64,000 nucleotides of DNA from Sipunculus nudus (GCA_026874595.1 CM049321.1:46803797-46867796); one strand, 5' to 3'. Counted from the first letter of the stretch, positions 43,349 through 55,967 are shown. The notes: generated from the letters alone by a model not told the origin. Made by a program: numbers and translations.

Positions 43349-45234
43349 TAATTAAATAATGCAAGTGAAAGTATCATATTCTTACCTACCACTCACAAGC
43401 TCACTCCCACACCCATCCACAAGCGCATTGACTCACTCAACACATTGACTCACAAGCTCATTCACTCCCCCACTTACTTAGTCTAAAGCTGGCTCACAAG
43501 CATTCAATCGTAAGCTCTCTCATATGCTCACTCAATCACTCATTCACAAGTTGACCCACCAGCTGGTTCACCCACAAGCTCTGAAGCTCACTCGCTCAAT
43601 CACTTGCCGACTACATACATCCATCAAAACACAATTACACACGCAGTCCTTCATAAAAACAGAGCAGTAACAAAAGCGGATACGGGGGAGGGTCCAGGGG
43701 GTCCGCCCCCTTTTTTCAGCCGCCGTAATACTGGCGCCGCTCACCGGATAATTACCTGTACCACTTCTGAATGTCTTCCCCAACTTTTATACAGTCATGC
43801 TGAGAAACAGGCCTTCTTTGGAAACAGATCCAATTGAAAATGAGATAACTAATATGTTTAATTCAAAACCCTTGCACAAAGTGTGTTTTGTAAAAATGTA
43901 CATTATACAATAAATATATTGTAACTTAGCTGGACTAAGACTATTTTTATCGTTACTTGGACATTGATATACAATATGAAGTAAAGATAAATTGGTAATG
44001 TTATTTTCCTATTGACTATCAATTGCCAGTGTATCCTGGAAATTCAGCGGAGCCTTGCCATACCTTTCCAATGACGCATTGGACCCCTGTGTAACACACA
44101 ACCCCGTACCAGATTTACAATTGATTAAAAAGACATCAATAAAACAGTAAACTAAGGCCAGCTCAAGAAGAGCAAGACTGCACAATCCCAGTTGACACGG
44201 AGGCCATTTTAACTATTTCGCTACATGATAGAAAGTTAAGGTAGGTTTCCACGAGGGTTCTACTGAGTCCTATTACAGTGGTCGTTGGACAATGTGTATT
44301 GTTCCTGCTGAGCTCCTTGCTTTAACGCGAGAATTGTTTCTTCGGTTCTTTTGATCTTTTGTAGATATATTTTTAAGTTCAGCCTTTTGTCGTCTGCGTA
44401 TAATAATCTAGTTGCTGGAATCAGAACCAGAGTTCCACGCGATCTTCTATTGTCCATTGCTGCAAATGCTCGCGTGTCTTTTATATCCTTATATTACCGG
44501 CACAAGTCAAAAGTTTACTGGTAACCGCGCATACAAAATAAAATCACGTAGCAAAACCATTCGCATGCAGTGGAGTCTATAAAAACTGATTTATTAATAA
44601 GGTGGATTAACTCATAATTCACAACATATATTCATCATATATCTGGTATTTTGTTGAGCAAGCTTTTAGAATTGAATAAACTGATGTATTTATGACGTCT
44701 TTGGAGCTTATAATCTAGTGTATACTCGGATCAAATGTTCCCTATATCCTCTAGTTTTATATTGCTATTTAACTCCAACGGAAACAAAAGGATATTTACC
44801 CCTTAGACAGAGCTTCTGTACATTGTAGTATAAAAAACTAATACTAGGTCTTCACGTTTTTGCATTGAAAGTTGTATTTATATGGAAAGTTTGAATAAAT
44901 ATTAATATAACAACCATCATGCTGGCATCCCTTAATTATTTTGATGTTCTTAGGCACTAAATGCAGACGGATGACAATAATAAAAAGGGGGCCAACTGAA
45001 GAGTGCTTAAAGTGAAATATAACATTGTGTTATTTACCTTAGAGTTGTTACTAGATGGATAGATTATCGCCATCCTGGTAGTAAACCCAGTCCAGTCTTG
45101 ATATGGTAATTTGCCAATATAACTTACATATCTTCGTTTAAAATAATAACCGTGAGAAAACTGCTAAGTTTCAAAAGACCGTAAGTAGGTAACTTCCGCA
45201 GATGAAGTTAAATATGCTATTATTTATGGCCTTA

Positions 45235-46116
45235 GATGTATCGATTGTATTTAGCACACAGGAACATAAATATTCGCGTATAAAAATCCCTTTTGGTATC
45301 GGACATAAAAATATAAATGACGGATTTCGATGAAATGTTCTCCCTGAGCTCTGTTTGCAGAAACAAATTACACACTCAGTTGTTTCATTCTATGTCATTC
45401 TATGTATTAATACTTTCCCATGGAACTTTGTTCCTTTTTTTTCAACTTAGCACAGTGTGTATATCAAACATCTAGAAACTGAATTTCAACATGCATTTCC
45501 ATGTTCCTATAAGGCATGTATGATCACACTTGCTTATTTCTTTTATATTTGAGGTTGTTATGTATATGGCATATATTTTAGATTGAGAGAAGTGTTAGAT
45601 GTTTATGTAATATGTGTTCTATATACATCTATGGCCATTATTTTTCTCATTCCTGTCATTTTTTTAAAGTAATTCTGGATGTGGCTATAATATGACAATA
45701 ACATTTTTATATTACATCTTTAGCAATATTTCCCCATATATAATTGTGTTCCTCTTCTCAACTTGGCACAGTGTGTTTACCAAACATATAACAAAAACTA
45801 ATTTTAACATGCATTTCCTGTATTGAATATATGACCATAAGTTTGTGTTTTTATGTAGATATGGAATTATACACACTTTACTCTTAAATGAAGAGTAATG
45901 TAAGATGTGTGTTTCCTTCAATTTACATTTAATACCAATGTTTGTCTCGTTTCATTTTGTAAAAATAAATTTTTGCATTCTTCTGAACTCAGGTTTGCTT
46001 TTTTTCATTTATGGAACCCCTGAACAGACATTTACTATGTCAATTTTAGATAAACGTTTGGCAAATCAAACCAAATAAATGTAAATGTAGCATAAATTTA
46101 CCATTAGTTTAAATAA

Positions 46117-46163
<47 letters not shown>

Positions 46164-47380
46164 AATTTAAAGTTAGAGGTTCCTTTACGTTATTTAAATA
46201 ACGACACTTTCACAAAACCATTTACACAGACTTAATGCAGTTGGAACAAAAAACATAATTAAAAAAAGTTATATTAGATTTTCGACCAAGATAAATAATT
46301 GGTTTATACTTTGAAATCACCGACGCACTCATGCTTTGCTTACACGTCGCCTTTAGAGTCTCGCGGGCCCTGTATGTACCAGCAGTCTTTCTCAGATCCT
46401 ATCGAATTTCTCAGACCCCCGTCAAACATAAAAGCATCCATAAAACGTGCACTAAGGGTATTCTTTCTACATTTATGCCAGGTCTCGCGAACAGTGCTCA
46501 TACACTTCTAGTTGGTATTGGAACACCCGTGTTCTAAAACCATGACCTGGAACACCGAGAACGTTACGACTGCGAAACGTCAAACACGCTAATATCTCTG
46601 CCGCCGCTAGCTACATACACATACCGTTTGTTAAAGATAAATTTGTAGTAGAACTTTCTCCTTCTGGTCTTCATTTCTTTTTCGTAGTCAATCGAAGGCT
46701 TTGTGGTATTAGATATTCGTTGGGTTATTAGAACCACTTTGGTTACCTGTGTATCGGCTTTACTTTCTTGAATCATTTCTAGATAACTACACTTTCATAT
46801 GTTGAGCAGTAATGGTGATCTGTAGGCATTAACACGGTGAAATTGATTTTTTTAAATGGATTGTGTTGTAATATATAATCCCAATTAAGCATTGATTTGA
46901 ATCGGTTGAATTTCCAGAATACCGCAATGTCAAGAAAACATCATAGTAATTCTAGAGTATCTGAAGTAAGGTTTCCTGGGATGTTATCATGGTGACTCCG
47001 TCATCGGGTTTAGTGATAATCATCCCCCTGCGGGTCGTGAATGTATTACAGATAAGTGTAAATGTTCTATATGCTTAAATTGTATAGAGTTGATAAATTC
47101 GTCAGTTTAAAGCTGACTACCTATCAACATAGGTATTACGGGCGACGATTGAGTGACAATCAGATATATTATTTCAAGACAGCTTTCCCAGGGACGGTAC
47201 GTCTCGATTGCCCGATATATATCATTGCATTATATCCTAAATAGTGGATAGTTCGGTACCCTAATCCTCCACAAATTTTCAGAAATCCATTCCTAGCTTT
47301 TCAAATAAAGTTGCCAAATACAAACTCACAACCAACTATCGCTTCCAAGCGGCTGTTGGACACACGTTCCGCACAGCAGC
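45235..47380. other. Intergenic sequence with a short tandem repeat
   Basis: Two related segments about 310 bp apart (45417-45560 and 45728-45870) share CAACTTRGCACAGTGTGT and CATGCATTTCC. A (TA)n tract is at 46121-46160. Short frames at 46299-46537 and 46564-46776 show no recognisable domain. Confidence 0.55.
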
Positions 47381-47387
47381 AGAAGAA

Positions 47388-47452
47388 ATAGGCCAATCAA
47401 ACATTTGTAGTATTTACTACAAGTCTGCGCATTCATGTTCATATAAATAGAA
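47388..47452 (+). promoter_or_regulatory. Candidate Pol II core promoter (CCAAT plus TATA)
   Basis: GGCCAATCAAA at about 47391 is followed some 50 bp later by CATATAAATAG (about 47442), normal spacing for a CCAAT-TATA promoter on the plus strand. An ATG about 40 nt further (ATGGCGCATTTTAAACTA) opens only 49 codons with a Pro-rich stretch. No downstream gene is recognised, so this may be chance. Confidence 0.3.
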
Positions 47453-48489
47453 ATACCTAAAGAAGAAAACAGAACTGGACCTCACATGGCGCATTTTAAA
47501 CTACAGGGACCGGGAGGGGTAAACGTTACCTATTTCCGCCCCCCCCCCCCGTGCCTCCCCGACCCCCATTCTAAAATCCTATGGCAGTCCATTTCAGGTG
47601 TCAGTCCAGTCAGACCACTGTATATACATGTATAAAAAGAGGTATTAGTAACTTACTTACATCTGGAATGATTGGGTGTGATTGCCCTATGAGTGGCGTG
47701 TCAGTGATGTTCGTAAGCCGTCGGTACACAATGAATGTGGCCAAGGGCCGCAAGGATCGAAGGAGCCATATGCACGAACATTTAAAATGATAAAACAAGA
47801 AAGAAAGTATTGATTATTATAAAGAAATATAACGTCATTCATTTAATTTCAGTGTCATGCATTTATGTGTGCAAAGAATATGTTCAAAAGCTGATAGATA
47901 AGTCGACCTGCATATTAGTCGTTTTATGGGCAGATTTACTAGGCTCATTAGGAGCTCGAGGAAACAGACGTCAGAAAGACCAGTTGATTGTCATGATAAA
48001 TACATATGATAATTGAATGGGCTCCTTTACTGTCATTTGGTAGTGGTGAATTCAGATAATCGTATCGATATTAAATAAATTTTGTCATTATAAAGATGAT
48101 ATTCTTTGTGCAGCTTCAAACATAAAGGTGCATGTAAGTGTTAAATGAGTATATGGGTTTGTTTATTAAGCAATTACCTTTTCATCATCAGGGGATGGGC
48201 TGGTTTATCATCGGTTATTTAAGTAGTTAACATTTCATGTAAACATAAATTTATACATCCAGGATAAAGTTTAATTGCTACCAGACTAAATTATGTGTAC
48301 CCCGGTAAGGACTGCAGAATCACCGGTACCTTGTACCTATATTAGAAATCAAAATTAAAATGTTAATTGAATATTCCTTTTGTGTTGCAATTAAATGCTA
48401 TGTGTATGAAGAAATCTGATGTGATGAAAAATCTGTACTGATCATTTTCTCTTTAAACATCAGGGAATCGGCTAATTTATTACCCTTTC
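47453..48489. other. Intergenic sequence
   Basis: C-rich tract at about 47538-47570 and short frames without domains. No gene supported. Confidence 0.5.
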
Positions 48490-50880
48490 TTATCCCCCCG
48501 CAACGAAGTTGCGAAGGGGATATAGTAACGTCTCCGTTCGTTCGTCCGTCTGTCCTTCCTTCCGTCTCTCCGTCCGTGCAGAGTTGGCTTGTGGATAGAT
48601 ATCAAGCTTATTCGTTTCAAATAAACCTTTCACATTGCATGTATGGCTCACCCACCCATAGATGAAAAACCCAATCGACTTTGAGGTCACGGGGTCAAAG
48701 GTCACGGCCACAGGACCCACTTCTTGAACAAGCTTGTAGACCAATTTTAAGCCAAACCGTTTGACTAAAACCTTTCCTCTTGCAAGTATGGCTCCCCTAC
48801 TCATTGATGAAGTACAAGTGACCCATGAGTCATGATGCTCAGCTGACTGGGAAGAGATTTACAAAAGGAAATTTTATCATCTGAATGGTAGTATATACCC
48901 ATTCAACTGAAGCATCAAACAGATTAACCAACAGGCTGAGATTATGTCTGTATTAATATGTCTCAAAAATAGAGAAAAAATGCGTAAACTTAAAAAAAAA
49001 TACAGGTGGCTCCACCAGTCTGCTGGTCACACTTAATGGTCAATATCCATGCAAAGAAGCATGGTGGTCTCTGGATTAGTTGTTCAGATACTTCAGCTTT
49101 TGTATCACATTTTCAATTATTCTGAGGGATACTTTGGAGTCCTATAGCTTGAAGGATATGGGTAACAGAGACCGAATTTCACGTTTCCACAGACACTTTT
49201 CATGGGCCTCCTTGCATGACAAGAATGAAGATTCTAGGTCCAGTTGTTACAATTTGTACCCTGTTGACAGATAACCACATCTTTAAAGGTCTCAAAAATA
49301 GAGAAAAAAAATCGTAAAAATTTGAAATTTTTAAAGGCAGTACCCAGTCTGCTGAAACTGATGGAACACGTCATGATCAATATGTATGCAAAAAATCATG
49401 AGCATCAGTGTTGTAGTTATTGAGATACTTGAGTTTTTGTATCAAATTTTTCATTATTCTTGGGGGTATATTGGACCCATACAGCTTAATGGATATGGGT
49501 AACAGAGACCAAATTTCAGGTTTCCATGGAGATTTTTCATGGGTCTCACTGTTTTTAAAGAATGAAGATTCTAGGTGCACTTGTTATGATTATTGCTCTG
49601 TTAACGGATGATCATATATTTAAAGGTCTCAAAAAATTCGAAAAAAGCCCGAACAAATACATGTGGTACCAAGAGGCTGCAGAAACTGATGAAACACTCC
49701 ATGATTAATATCCATGCAAACAATTAAGGTGATCTCTGCAATAGTTGTTCAGATACTTCAGCTTTTGTATCAAATTTTCCATTATTCAGATCTGTACTTT
49801 GGAGTGCCATAGCTCAAAGGATATGGGAAAAGGGACCTAATTTCAGGTTTCCATGGAGACTTTTCATGGGTCTCCCTGTGTGTCAAGAATAAAGATTCTA
49901 GGTCCAGTCGTTACAATTTGAACCCTGTTGATAGATAACTACATCCTTAAAGGTCTAAAAAATAGAGAAAAAAAAATGTAAAATTTGAAAAATATAGGTG
50001 GCGCCACCAGTCTGCAGAAACTGATGAAAAATCTCATGATCAATATGTATGCAAAAAATCATGACCATCAGTGATGTAGTTCATGAGATATTGAAGTTTT
50101 TGTATGAAATATTTTACTATTCTGGGGAGTACTTTGGGGCCCCATAGCTCGAAGGATATGGGTAACAGAGACCTAATTTCTGATTTCTACGGAGAGTTTA
50201 ATGGACCTCTCAGAATGTCAAGTTACAAGATTCTAGGTCCAGCGGTTGCAATTTGTGCCTGGTTAATGGACGGACAGACGGACAGACAGACGGACAGACG
50301 GACAAAGAGTGATCGCTATAGCTCAGCATGACTGAAAGTCAGCTGAGCTAAAAAGCTTTTGGACCCATTTGAAGCCAAACCGTTTGACTAAAACCTTTTA
50401 TCTTGAAAATATGGCACACCTACCCACGGATGAAGAACCCCTATCGGTCTTAAGGTCACACAAATGGGTCACGCATCCATGGATGAAGACCCCTATCGAT
50501 TTTGAGGGCACGGGGTCAAAGGTCACGGCCACAGGGCCCACTCCTTGAAAAAGCTTGTGGACCAATTGTACGCCAAACCGTTTGACTAAAACCTTTCGTC
50601 TTGCACATATAGCTCACCAAACATTGGATGAAGAAACCTATCAGTTTTTATGCCACGGGTTCAAAGGTCACGGCCACGGGGCCCAAATCTTAGAAAAGCT
50701 TATTGACCCATTTTAGACCAAACCGTTTTACTAACACCTCACATCTTGCTCATATGGCTGACCCACCCATGGGTGAAGAACCCTATTTAGTTTGAGGTCA
50801 CAGGAGCAAAGGTCAGAAAGCTGCCTTCTTCATTTTCACACTGTGGAATAAATCCAGCGTCACGCGAGGGGAAGCTCCCC
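48490..50880. mobile_element. Mollusc-type repeat element with tandem units (outer element)
   Basis: Starts with a hairpin CCCCGCAACGAAGTTGCG and GAAGGGGATATAG, then (CGTC/CTGTC)-rich sequence. Units with GGGGTCAAAGGTCACGGCC, AAGCTTGTRGACCAATTTTA and CAAACCGTTTGACTAAAACC recur near 48690, 50350, 50520, 50650 and 50800. It ends near GCGAGGGGAAGCTCCCC. Similar repeats are common in mollusc genomes (recollection, not searched). No transposase frame. Confidence 0.55.
48815..50355. mobile_element. Nested TIR element with ~335-bp tandem units
   Basis: Perfect 12-bp inverted ends GCTCAGCTGACT (48837-48848) and AGTCAGCTGAGC (50337-50348). It interrupts the outer element. Inside are four units of about 335 bp (starting near 49075, 49415, 49750 and 50080), each with GATATGGGTAACAGAGACC and a GGTGGCKCCACC palindrome or variant. 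A GACGGACAGACGG tract precedes the right end. Non-autonomous; no transposase seen. A second member is at 62637-63777. Confidence 0.65.
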
Positions 50881-51108
50881 TTTGAAGTGTCCTTGTTTTA
50901 AGTGGTAAACATTCCATATAAAAATAAACTTATACACGCTAAAGTAAAGTTTAATTGCTAGCAGACTAAATTAGGTGTACCCCTTTAAGGAGAGTAAGCT
51001 TTATCATGAATCATTTTTTATCTTATCCATAACTTTATTTTAAATTATAATATTTATGTCCTCAAATCTAATATCAATATTTTTTTATATGAGTATAAGA
51101 AACATTTT

Positions 51109-51218
51109 TCACAGTTCACTTTTAAAAGGTTTCTCTCCGTGTCCTCTGCTGTGTCTGATTAGACAAGATTCATGGTAGCTACATTTGAATGTTTTCTTCA
51201 ACAGTACGCATTCTACAG
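51109..51218 (-). pseudogene. Remnant of a C2H2 zinc finger
   Basis: On the minus strand the frame reads KTFKCSYHESCLIRHSRGHG then EKPFKSEL and a stop. This is a degenerate finger with the typical linker (HTGEKPF as HGEKPF). It has the same orientation as the zinc-finger locus above 56640 and directly abuts the LTR at 51219, so it is probably the separated 3' end of that locus. Confidence 0.5.
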
Positions 51219-51719
51219 TGTAAAGGTCAACACGATAAGTCCGGATGCAGCAGATAGACACAATTGATATATGATAATAATAAGTAGACCCGTATGAACC
51301 AGACTTCCGAACGGCTCCATGTCTCACCCTCCTCCAACTCGGCCTCGCCTCTCTACTAGCCAGCCGGTATCCCTTTTGCAATTAGCTGCTGAGAAGGGAT
51401 CAGTACCTTGATAATTAGAGGAGGTGCTGACATGACTAATGGAGCAATCTTAATTACAGTGTTGTGTCACCTCAAGCTGAGCGAACAGATCGGGGGTGAC
51501 ACATAATTAGAACTATTGTTATCTAAACTGCATGGAGTCTATCTCTATATACAATACACGCTTGGATGTCGCAATAGTGTCAGCCTTTAATTATACCTGA
51601 ATGATGTAAAACTTATACAATATGACTGAATAGTTACTGGTCCTGACGTGATGAAATACAACGAAATGCTACACTAGAATATAATAATAAAACATATATA
51701 CAAGAGTTAATACATTACA
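51219..51719 (-). repeat. 3' LTR of minus-strand retroelement
   Basis: Starts TGTAAAGGTCAACACGA and ends AGTTAATACATTACA (TG..CA ends); aligns with 55461-55965 over nearly its full length with many substitutions and indels. A purine-rich tract on the minus strand (AGAAGGGGGAGA, 51721-51732) directly precedes it, as a polypurine tract should. Confidence 0.8.
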
Positions 51720-52126
51720 TATCTCCCCCTTCTATTCTGCAAAATTGCAGGCATTTTTACCTTAACTGTAATATACAATTGTTTAAAGAATCAATACGAA
51801 TGCTAAGAATTAAAGTATTCCTATTTCTACGACAACCTATAATACTACCTATTATTCTCATTATATTACTAATATACAAATACATCATATCATGGTGGTA
51901 ACTAATCGGATTCACCTGGAGTATGGACGATTATGTAAAAGTGAGAAAATCCTAACGTAGGGTAATTCAAGGTAGATTCAATACGAATATTGACATAACC
52001 ATAGTGAATAAGTAACCACATGACACATATGTAATACATATTTAAAAAAAAACAAGACAAGCAAAATGTCCAATAAAATTCACAAAATAATGAAGTATAA
52101 ATCAGCTGAGCAACATTAAACTTGCA

Positions 52127-53790
52127 TTACTTGGTTTGGGATACTAGCCCAAACTTGTTGAGGTTGATTTCTTTAGTGGCTGCCTCTGAAGTCGAATTTT
52201 CCAAGTGCCAACGGCAAGCGGGAAAAACGCACTTGAGTAGAATGACACACAGGATTACAACACACAGAACTGCGACGATGAGCGAAGTGTTGACCCACGA
52301 ATGCATTTGGGAGACACTAGATTCTCCCAAGGGTCGACATAATTTAGGGGTTCTAGTGGCTGCTGTTCCGAGACGTTAGTTGCAATAATTTGGTAGAGAT
52401 TGTTCCACTCGGCTAATTTTGCTAGAAGCTGTTGTATCAAACTCAGGTACCCGCTTTCATAGTTGAGACATCAGATCGGGGATTATCAGTAGCAAGCTTA
52501 TATTAAATGTCTGTTGCTCATGGTATATACCTTTCAAAGTCCAGTTTTCAGATTTCAAGGAGCAGGAGTCTGTGAGTCGTGTAAAATACACGCCTGCCGA
52601 TAATGTCCCTTTTCTCTCAGGCTTTCCTTTATAATTTTGTTATGCAGATAGGTGCTGGGTAGCAAGGACATATACTCAAGGGTAAAGTTCATATATTGAA
52701 GGCTATCTGCACGGAATAATTTGATTCTACATTTATTTCTTAATGATACATCTCGGTTTATTATAGCTCCTTCGCAAAGGTACTGGTTCCTAGCCAAGAA
52801 TGACCCCGTACGGCATATTGTTTGAGATGACCCCGTACAAATTGTTGGAGTCAGCATAAGGCCTATTTCGGTGTGAAGGGCTATATCTGGAGCCAGCAGG
52901 AATTATGAATACAATAAGGGGGAGATGGGTAGTGGGAAAGACTGCAGACGATAACGAAGGTACTGGTCTCCATCGTGCACTGGTAACATGGGTCCATATT
53001 GGTTTTATTCGAATATGTGAATAATACCACGAAGCCCGCGCGGCGAAGTATTTGGACCCTCTCGCTTGCTTAATTATATATTCAAGTTCAGCCGGGAGTA
53101 TTTTTTCCTCTGTTAAATGTTGACTTTCTAAAGATCGTCTTTGTGTAAAATATATATGTCCATTTGACGAGCAAACAAAAATATAGCTGGTTCGAGGGAT
53201 ACTAATAAATGTTCATAATTCATTTGAAAAGATATATGTTGAATAAAATTGTGATTGATTTGAAGATGCCGGGTGACCGATATAGTAAAGTTTTTAACGT
53301 ATGAAGCGAGACTAGAAATAATGTGCTGTGTGTTAACGATCTGTAACTGTACATGCTTTGTCACTGTTAAATGGTCGATTACCATGTGCATTGTTCGATT
53401 AGTGGATTGTAGAGCGAGGTCTAATGCCCGTCGATACACGCCTAGTTGTCTTTCGACGACAGTTCCAAATAGCCAGTTGGACACAGTGCTGACACATTCA
53501 AATAGTGCCCGTTTGTTTCGTGATTGCAGACTCACGCGTGTTCCGATATCTTGCAATAGCCTGACTGCCCAGCGGATCTGGTTCTGGTTTCTGCAGTAAG
53601 ACCAGTGTTGTCCATTCCGCTTTCAGGCCATATGTATTGTCAACTATTTGGGCTGCGACACTTTTAGGATATTGAAGGATGTGAACATCGTCAGGTGTGT
53701 GTCGGCCGCTAATCATCTGAATTATCAGAAAGCACATCGTCCAAAAAACAAATAGCTTCCAACAGATTATTGTATTTAGCTCTTTTGATC
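52127..53790 (-). pseudogene. Envelope-like glycoprotein gene of the LTR element (degenerate)
   Basis: Frames on the minus strand show, in order, a hydrophobic signal-like segment (about 53710-53770), a short surface region, a basic furin-type RNKR site at about 53510 followed by a hydrophobic stretch containing LFGT, a helical region, and a membrane-spanning segment near 52260-52310 (SLIVAVLCVVILCVILL). This order is that of the baculovirus F-like envelopes found in some Ty3/gypsy elements. A frameshift before the RNKR site and several stops between 53128 and 52860 break the gene. It is an old, non-functional copy. Confidence 0.55.
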
Positions 53791-54116
53791 TGTCCGAGTC
53801 GGGGGTCACGTACAGAGTGAGGTTTGGGTATACGGGGGAGGGTGACAAGGCATGTTTTGTGACATGCGCATGCGCCGGTTGTAAAAGATTTTGATTGGCC
53901 AACGGAAGGGGGGGGGGGGGCGGCTAGGCATGTCGATATCTGATTCGGGGGTGTCGGGTCTACACGTGTCATGTTCATTAGGATTGTTACTTTCGGTGTC
54001 ATGGGGGTTTGGGTCTGGGGTATTGTTCGGATTGTCCGTGGTGAGCTGATTCTGATTGGTCTGATTACTAGACAGGGTAATTGGAGCATCCCAGACAGGG
54101 TCAGGGTCGACTTATT
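53790..54116 (-). other. Region between integrase end and envelope-like gene
   Basis: Pro/Thr/Asn-rich short frames with stops in all frames, and a (C)n tract at about 53907-53920. It may hold the decayed end of pol or a leader of the envelope-like gene. Confidence 0.3.
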
Positions 54117-55380
54117 TAACATGGTCTTTATGAACTTTTTTACATTCACCGGTAACTTGATTTCGTAATTGACAACTTAGCGCATAAATTCTAAAGACTT
54201 GCCATTGAGGGTCCCACTTTGAAGAAAACGTATTTATCTCTGGAGCAAGTAAACGTACTGTGTCTCCGACCAGCTTCTGTTTTGCATTGGCCCTTTTTTT
54301 ATAGCCGCTCTGTCAGTCGCACTAGCAGAACTGGTGTTTTCATTAGCTATTGACAACGCTTCAGAAAGGTCGTCCAGTCTATTACCAAAAAGGGAGATTG
54401 AGGTGGTACCTTGAGGCAAGCGCACGAGAGGCAGTCACGGTTGTCTTCCACACAACAAGTAAAATGGAGAAAAGCCGTTACACTTCTAACGTTCACCCTG
54501 TGTGGAAACAATGAATCTCCTGCGTGGTTTTTCCATTGGTTTGGTTTGTTATTTACTAGCTTATGTAGAATGTCTTTGAAAGAACGGTTAAACCGTTCGA
54601 TGTAGCCATTTGAGGCGGGATGTTTTGGGGTTGAACACCCATGATCAATCCCGAGGTCTTTCATGTATTGCATAAATACACCTGCACATAACTAAGCCCC
54701 AATGCCTGTTAGGACTACTTCGGGAACCCCATGAGAGGGAATGAACTGGTAAGCAAAGGCCCTCCAGACTGCCTAATTGGATTTAGACTGCAGAGGGTAG
54801 GCTTCCGCAAACCCACTTAAATGATCAATTACTGTTAAGACATATTTATTGCCTAGTGTGGAGATCGTGAAGAGACCAAATAAGTCCATAGAAACCATCT
54901 GCATTCAGGAAAGGGGCTGTGGCATAGTACCCAATGGTGGTTCTTTTCTTTTCCATGAGTGGGCGATGCAAACTGTACAACGAGCCAAAAGAGCCCGAAC
55001 TTCCTATCGCATAGCTGGCCAGAGATAAGATTCACGCAGGCGATTTAGTGTTTTGGGAGTAGCCATTTGACGGACTTCTCTATGAACCCTATTAATGACA
55101 GAAACGCGGTAATGGCTGGGGAGTACTAAACGTGGGTATTCGACCGACTCTCCAGTCAGCCGCCTAATAGAATACAGAACGTCATGAAACAGTACATACT
55201 CAGAGGTGTTTGGGTCAGATCTTCTATCTGGGACCGCCTTTGGTTGGCGGCATGTTTGCCTGCTTGGGCTTGCATGCAATTTTGAAGTAGTGCCATTTGC
55301 TCCGGGCGGATCATAACTCGTTTGGCATGGATCGTCTGCTGCTGCCCTTCATTCATGATGACGAGTAACATAAAAGTTCT
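54117..55380 (-). pseudogene. Ty3/gypsy-like integrase, degenerate
   Basis: Minus-strand pieces in family order. A zinc-binding region has LPSHYRVSVINRVHREV, LNRLRESYLWPAM and then RCTVC (54960-55190). The core has a first Asp in MVSMDLFG (~54890), PKHPASNGYIERFNRSFKD with the catalytic Glu (~54590), and a C-terminal domain (VGDTVRLLAPE to VHKDHVK, 54117-54285). An in-frame TAG follows the zinc-binding helix (~55006), further stops and a frameshift follow, and the second catalytic Asp position is replaced by Gly. No RT, RNase H, protease or gag lies between this and the 5' LTR, so a large internal deletion has occurred. Confidence 0.75.
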
Positions 55381-55443
55381 CAGCAGTCACTTGTATTATT
55401 ATATCGGATGAACTTAATACTCACGGCGGAAAAGGTACACTTT

Positions 55444-55459
55444 TAGGCACACTCGCCAG
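55444..55459 (-). other. Candidate primer binding site
   Basis: On the minus strand, TGGCGAGTGTGCC begins 2 nt inside the 5' LTR. TGG pairs with the CCA end of a tRNA, as in retroelement primer sites. tRNA identity not assigned. Confidence 0.4.
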
Positions 55460-55460
55460 A

Positions 55461-55965
55461 TGTAGAGGTCAACACGATGAGTCCGGATGTAGCAGATAAA
55501 TATTAAACGTTTATTTGTAGAAAATAACTTCATATAGGCACAAAGACAATTGATATATGATAATAGGAGATCTATAAGAACCGGACTCTACTAGCTAGCC
55601 GGTATCCCTGATTGGAATAAGCAGCTGAGAAGGAATCAGTACCTTCATAATTAGAGGAGGTTTTGACATGACTAATGGTAACAGGGAGCAATCTTAATTA
55701 GTTTTTTGTCACCTCAAGCCGAGCGAACAGATTGGGGTGACACATCATTAGAACTACTGTTATCTAAACTTCATGAATTTATCTCTATATACAAAACACG
55801 CTTCAATGTCACATTAGTGTCAGCATTTATATATACCTGAATGATGTAATATTTATTCAATATGTCTAAATAGTTACTGTTCCTGACATGATGAAATACA
55901 ACGAAATGCTACACTAAAATAGAATACTAAATATATAGAATATATGCAAGAGTTAATACATTACA
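55461..55965 (-). repeat. 5' LTR of minus-strand retroelement
   Basis: TGTAGAGGTCAACACGA to AGTTAATACATTACA. On the minus strand it contains AATAAA (in TACAAATAAACG), a likely LTR polyadenylation signal. The outer flank (ATGGG) does not match the 5 bp outside the other LTR (TACAG), so no target-site duplication remains. Confidence 0.8.
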
Positions 55966-55967
55966 AT

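Larger units (their letters stand above)
26953..45234. repeat. Segmental duplication, copy B
   Basis: Direct repeat of 1-18669. Alignment offset falls from 26952 at the left to 26565 at the right through indels: a 43-nt loss near 29030, a 272-nt loss in the terminal exon at 37936, loss of part of a SINE near 41690, and microsatellite length changes. Sequence after 45234 has no counterpart in the window, so this is the right breakpoint of the duplication or a later rearrangement. Confidence 0.97.

Noticed and set aside
49080..50331. Similar open frames in the ~335-bp units (also 62886-63358)
   Set aside because: They follow from DNA repetition; no start context, domain or long frame supports coding.
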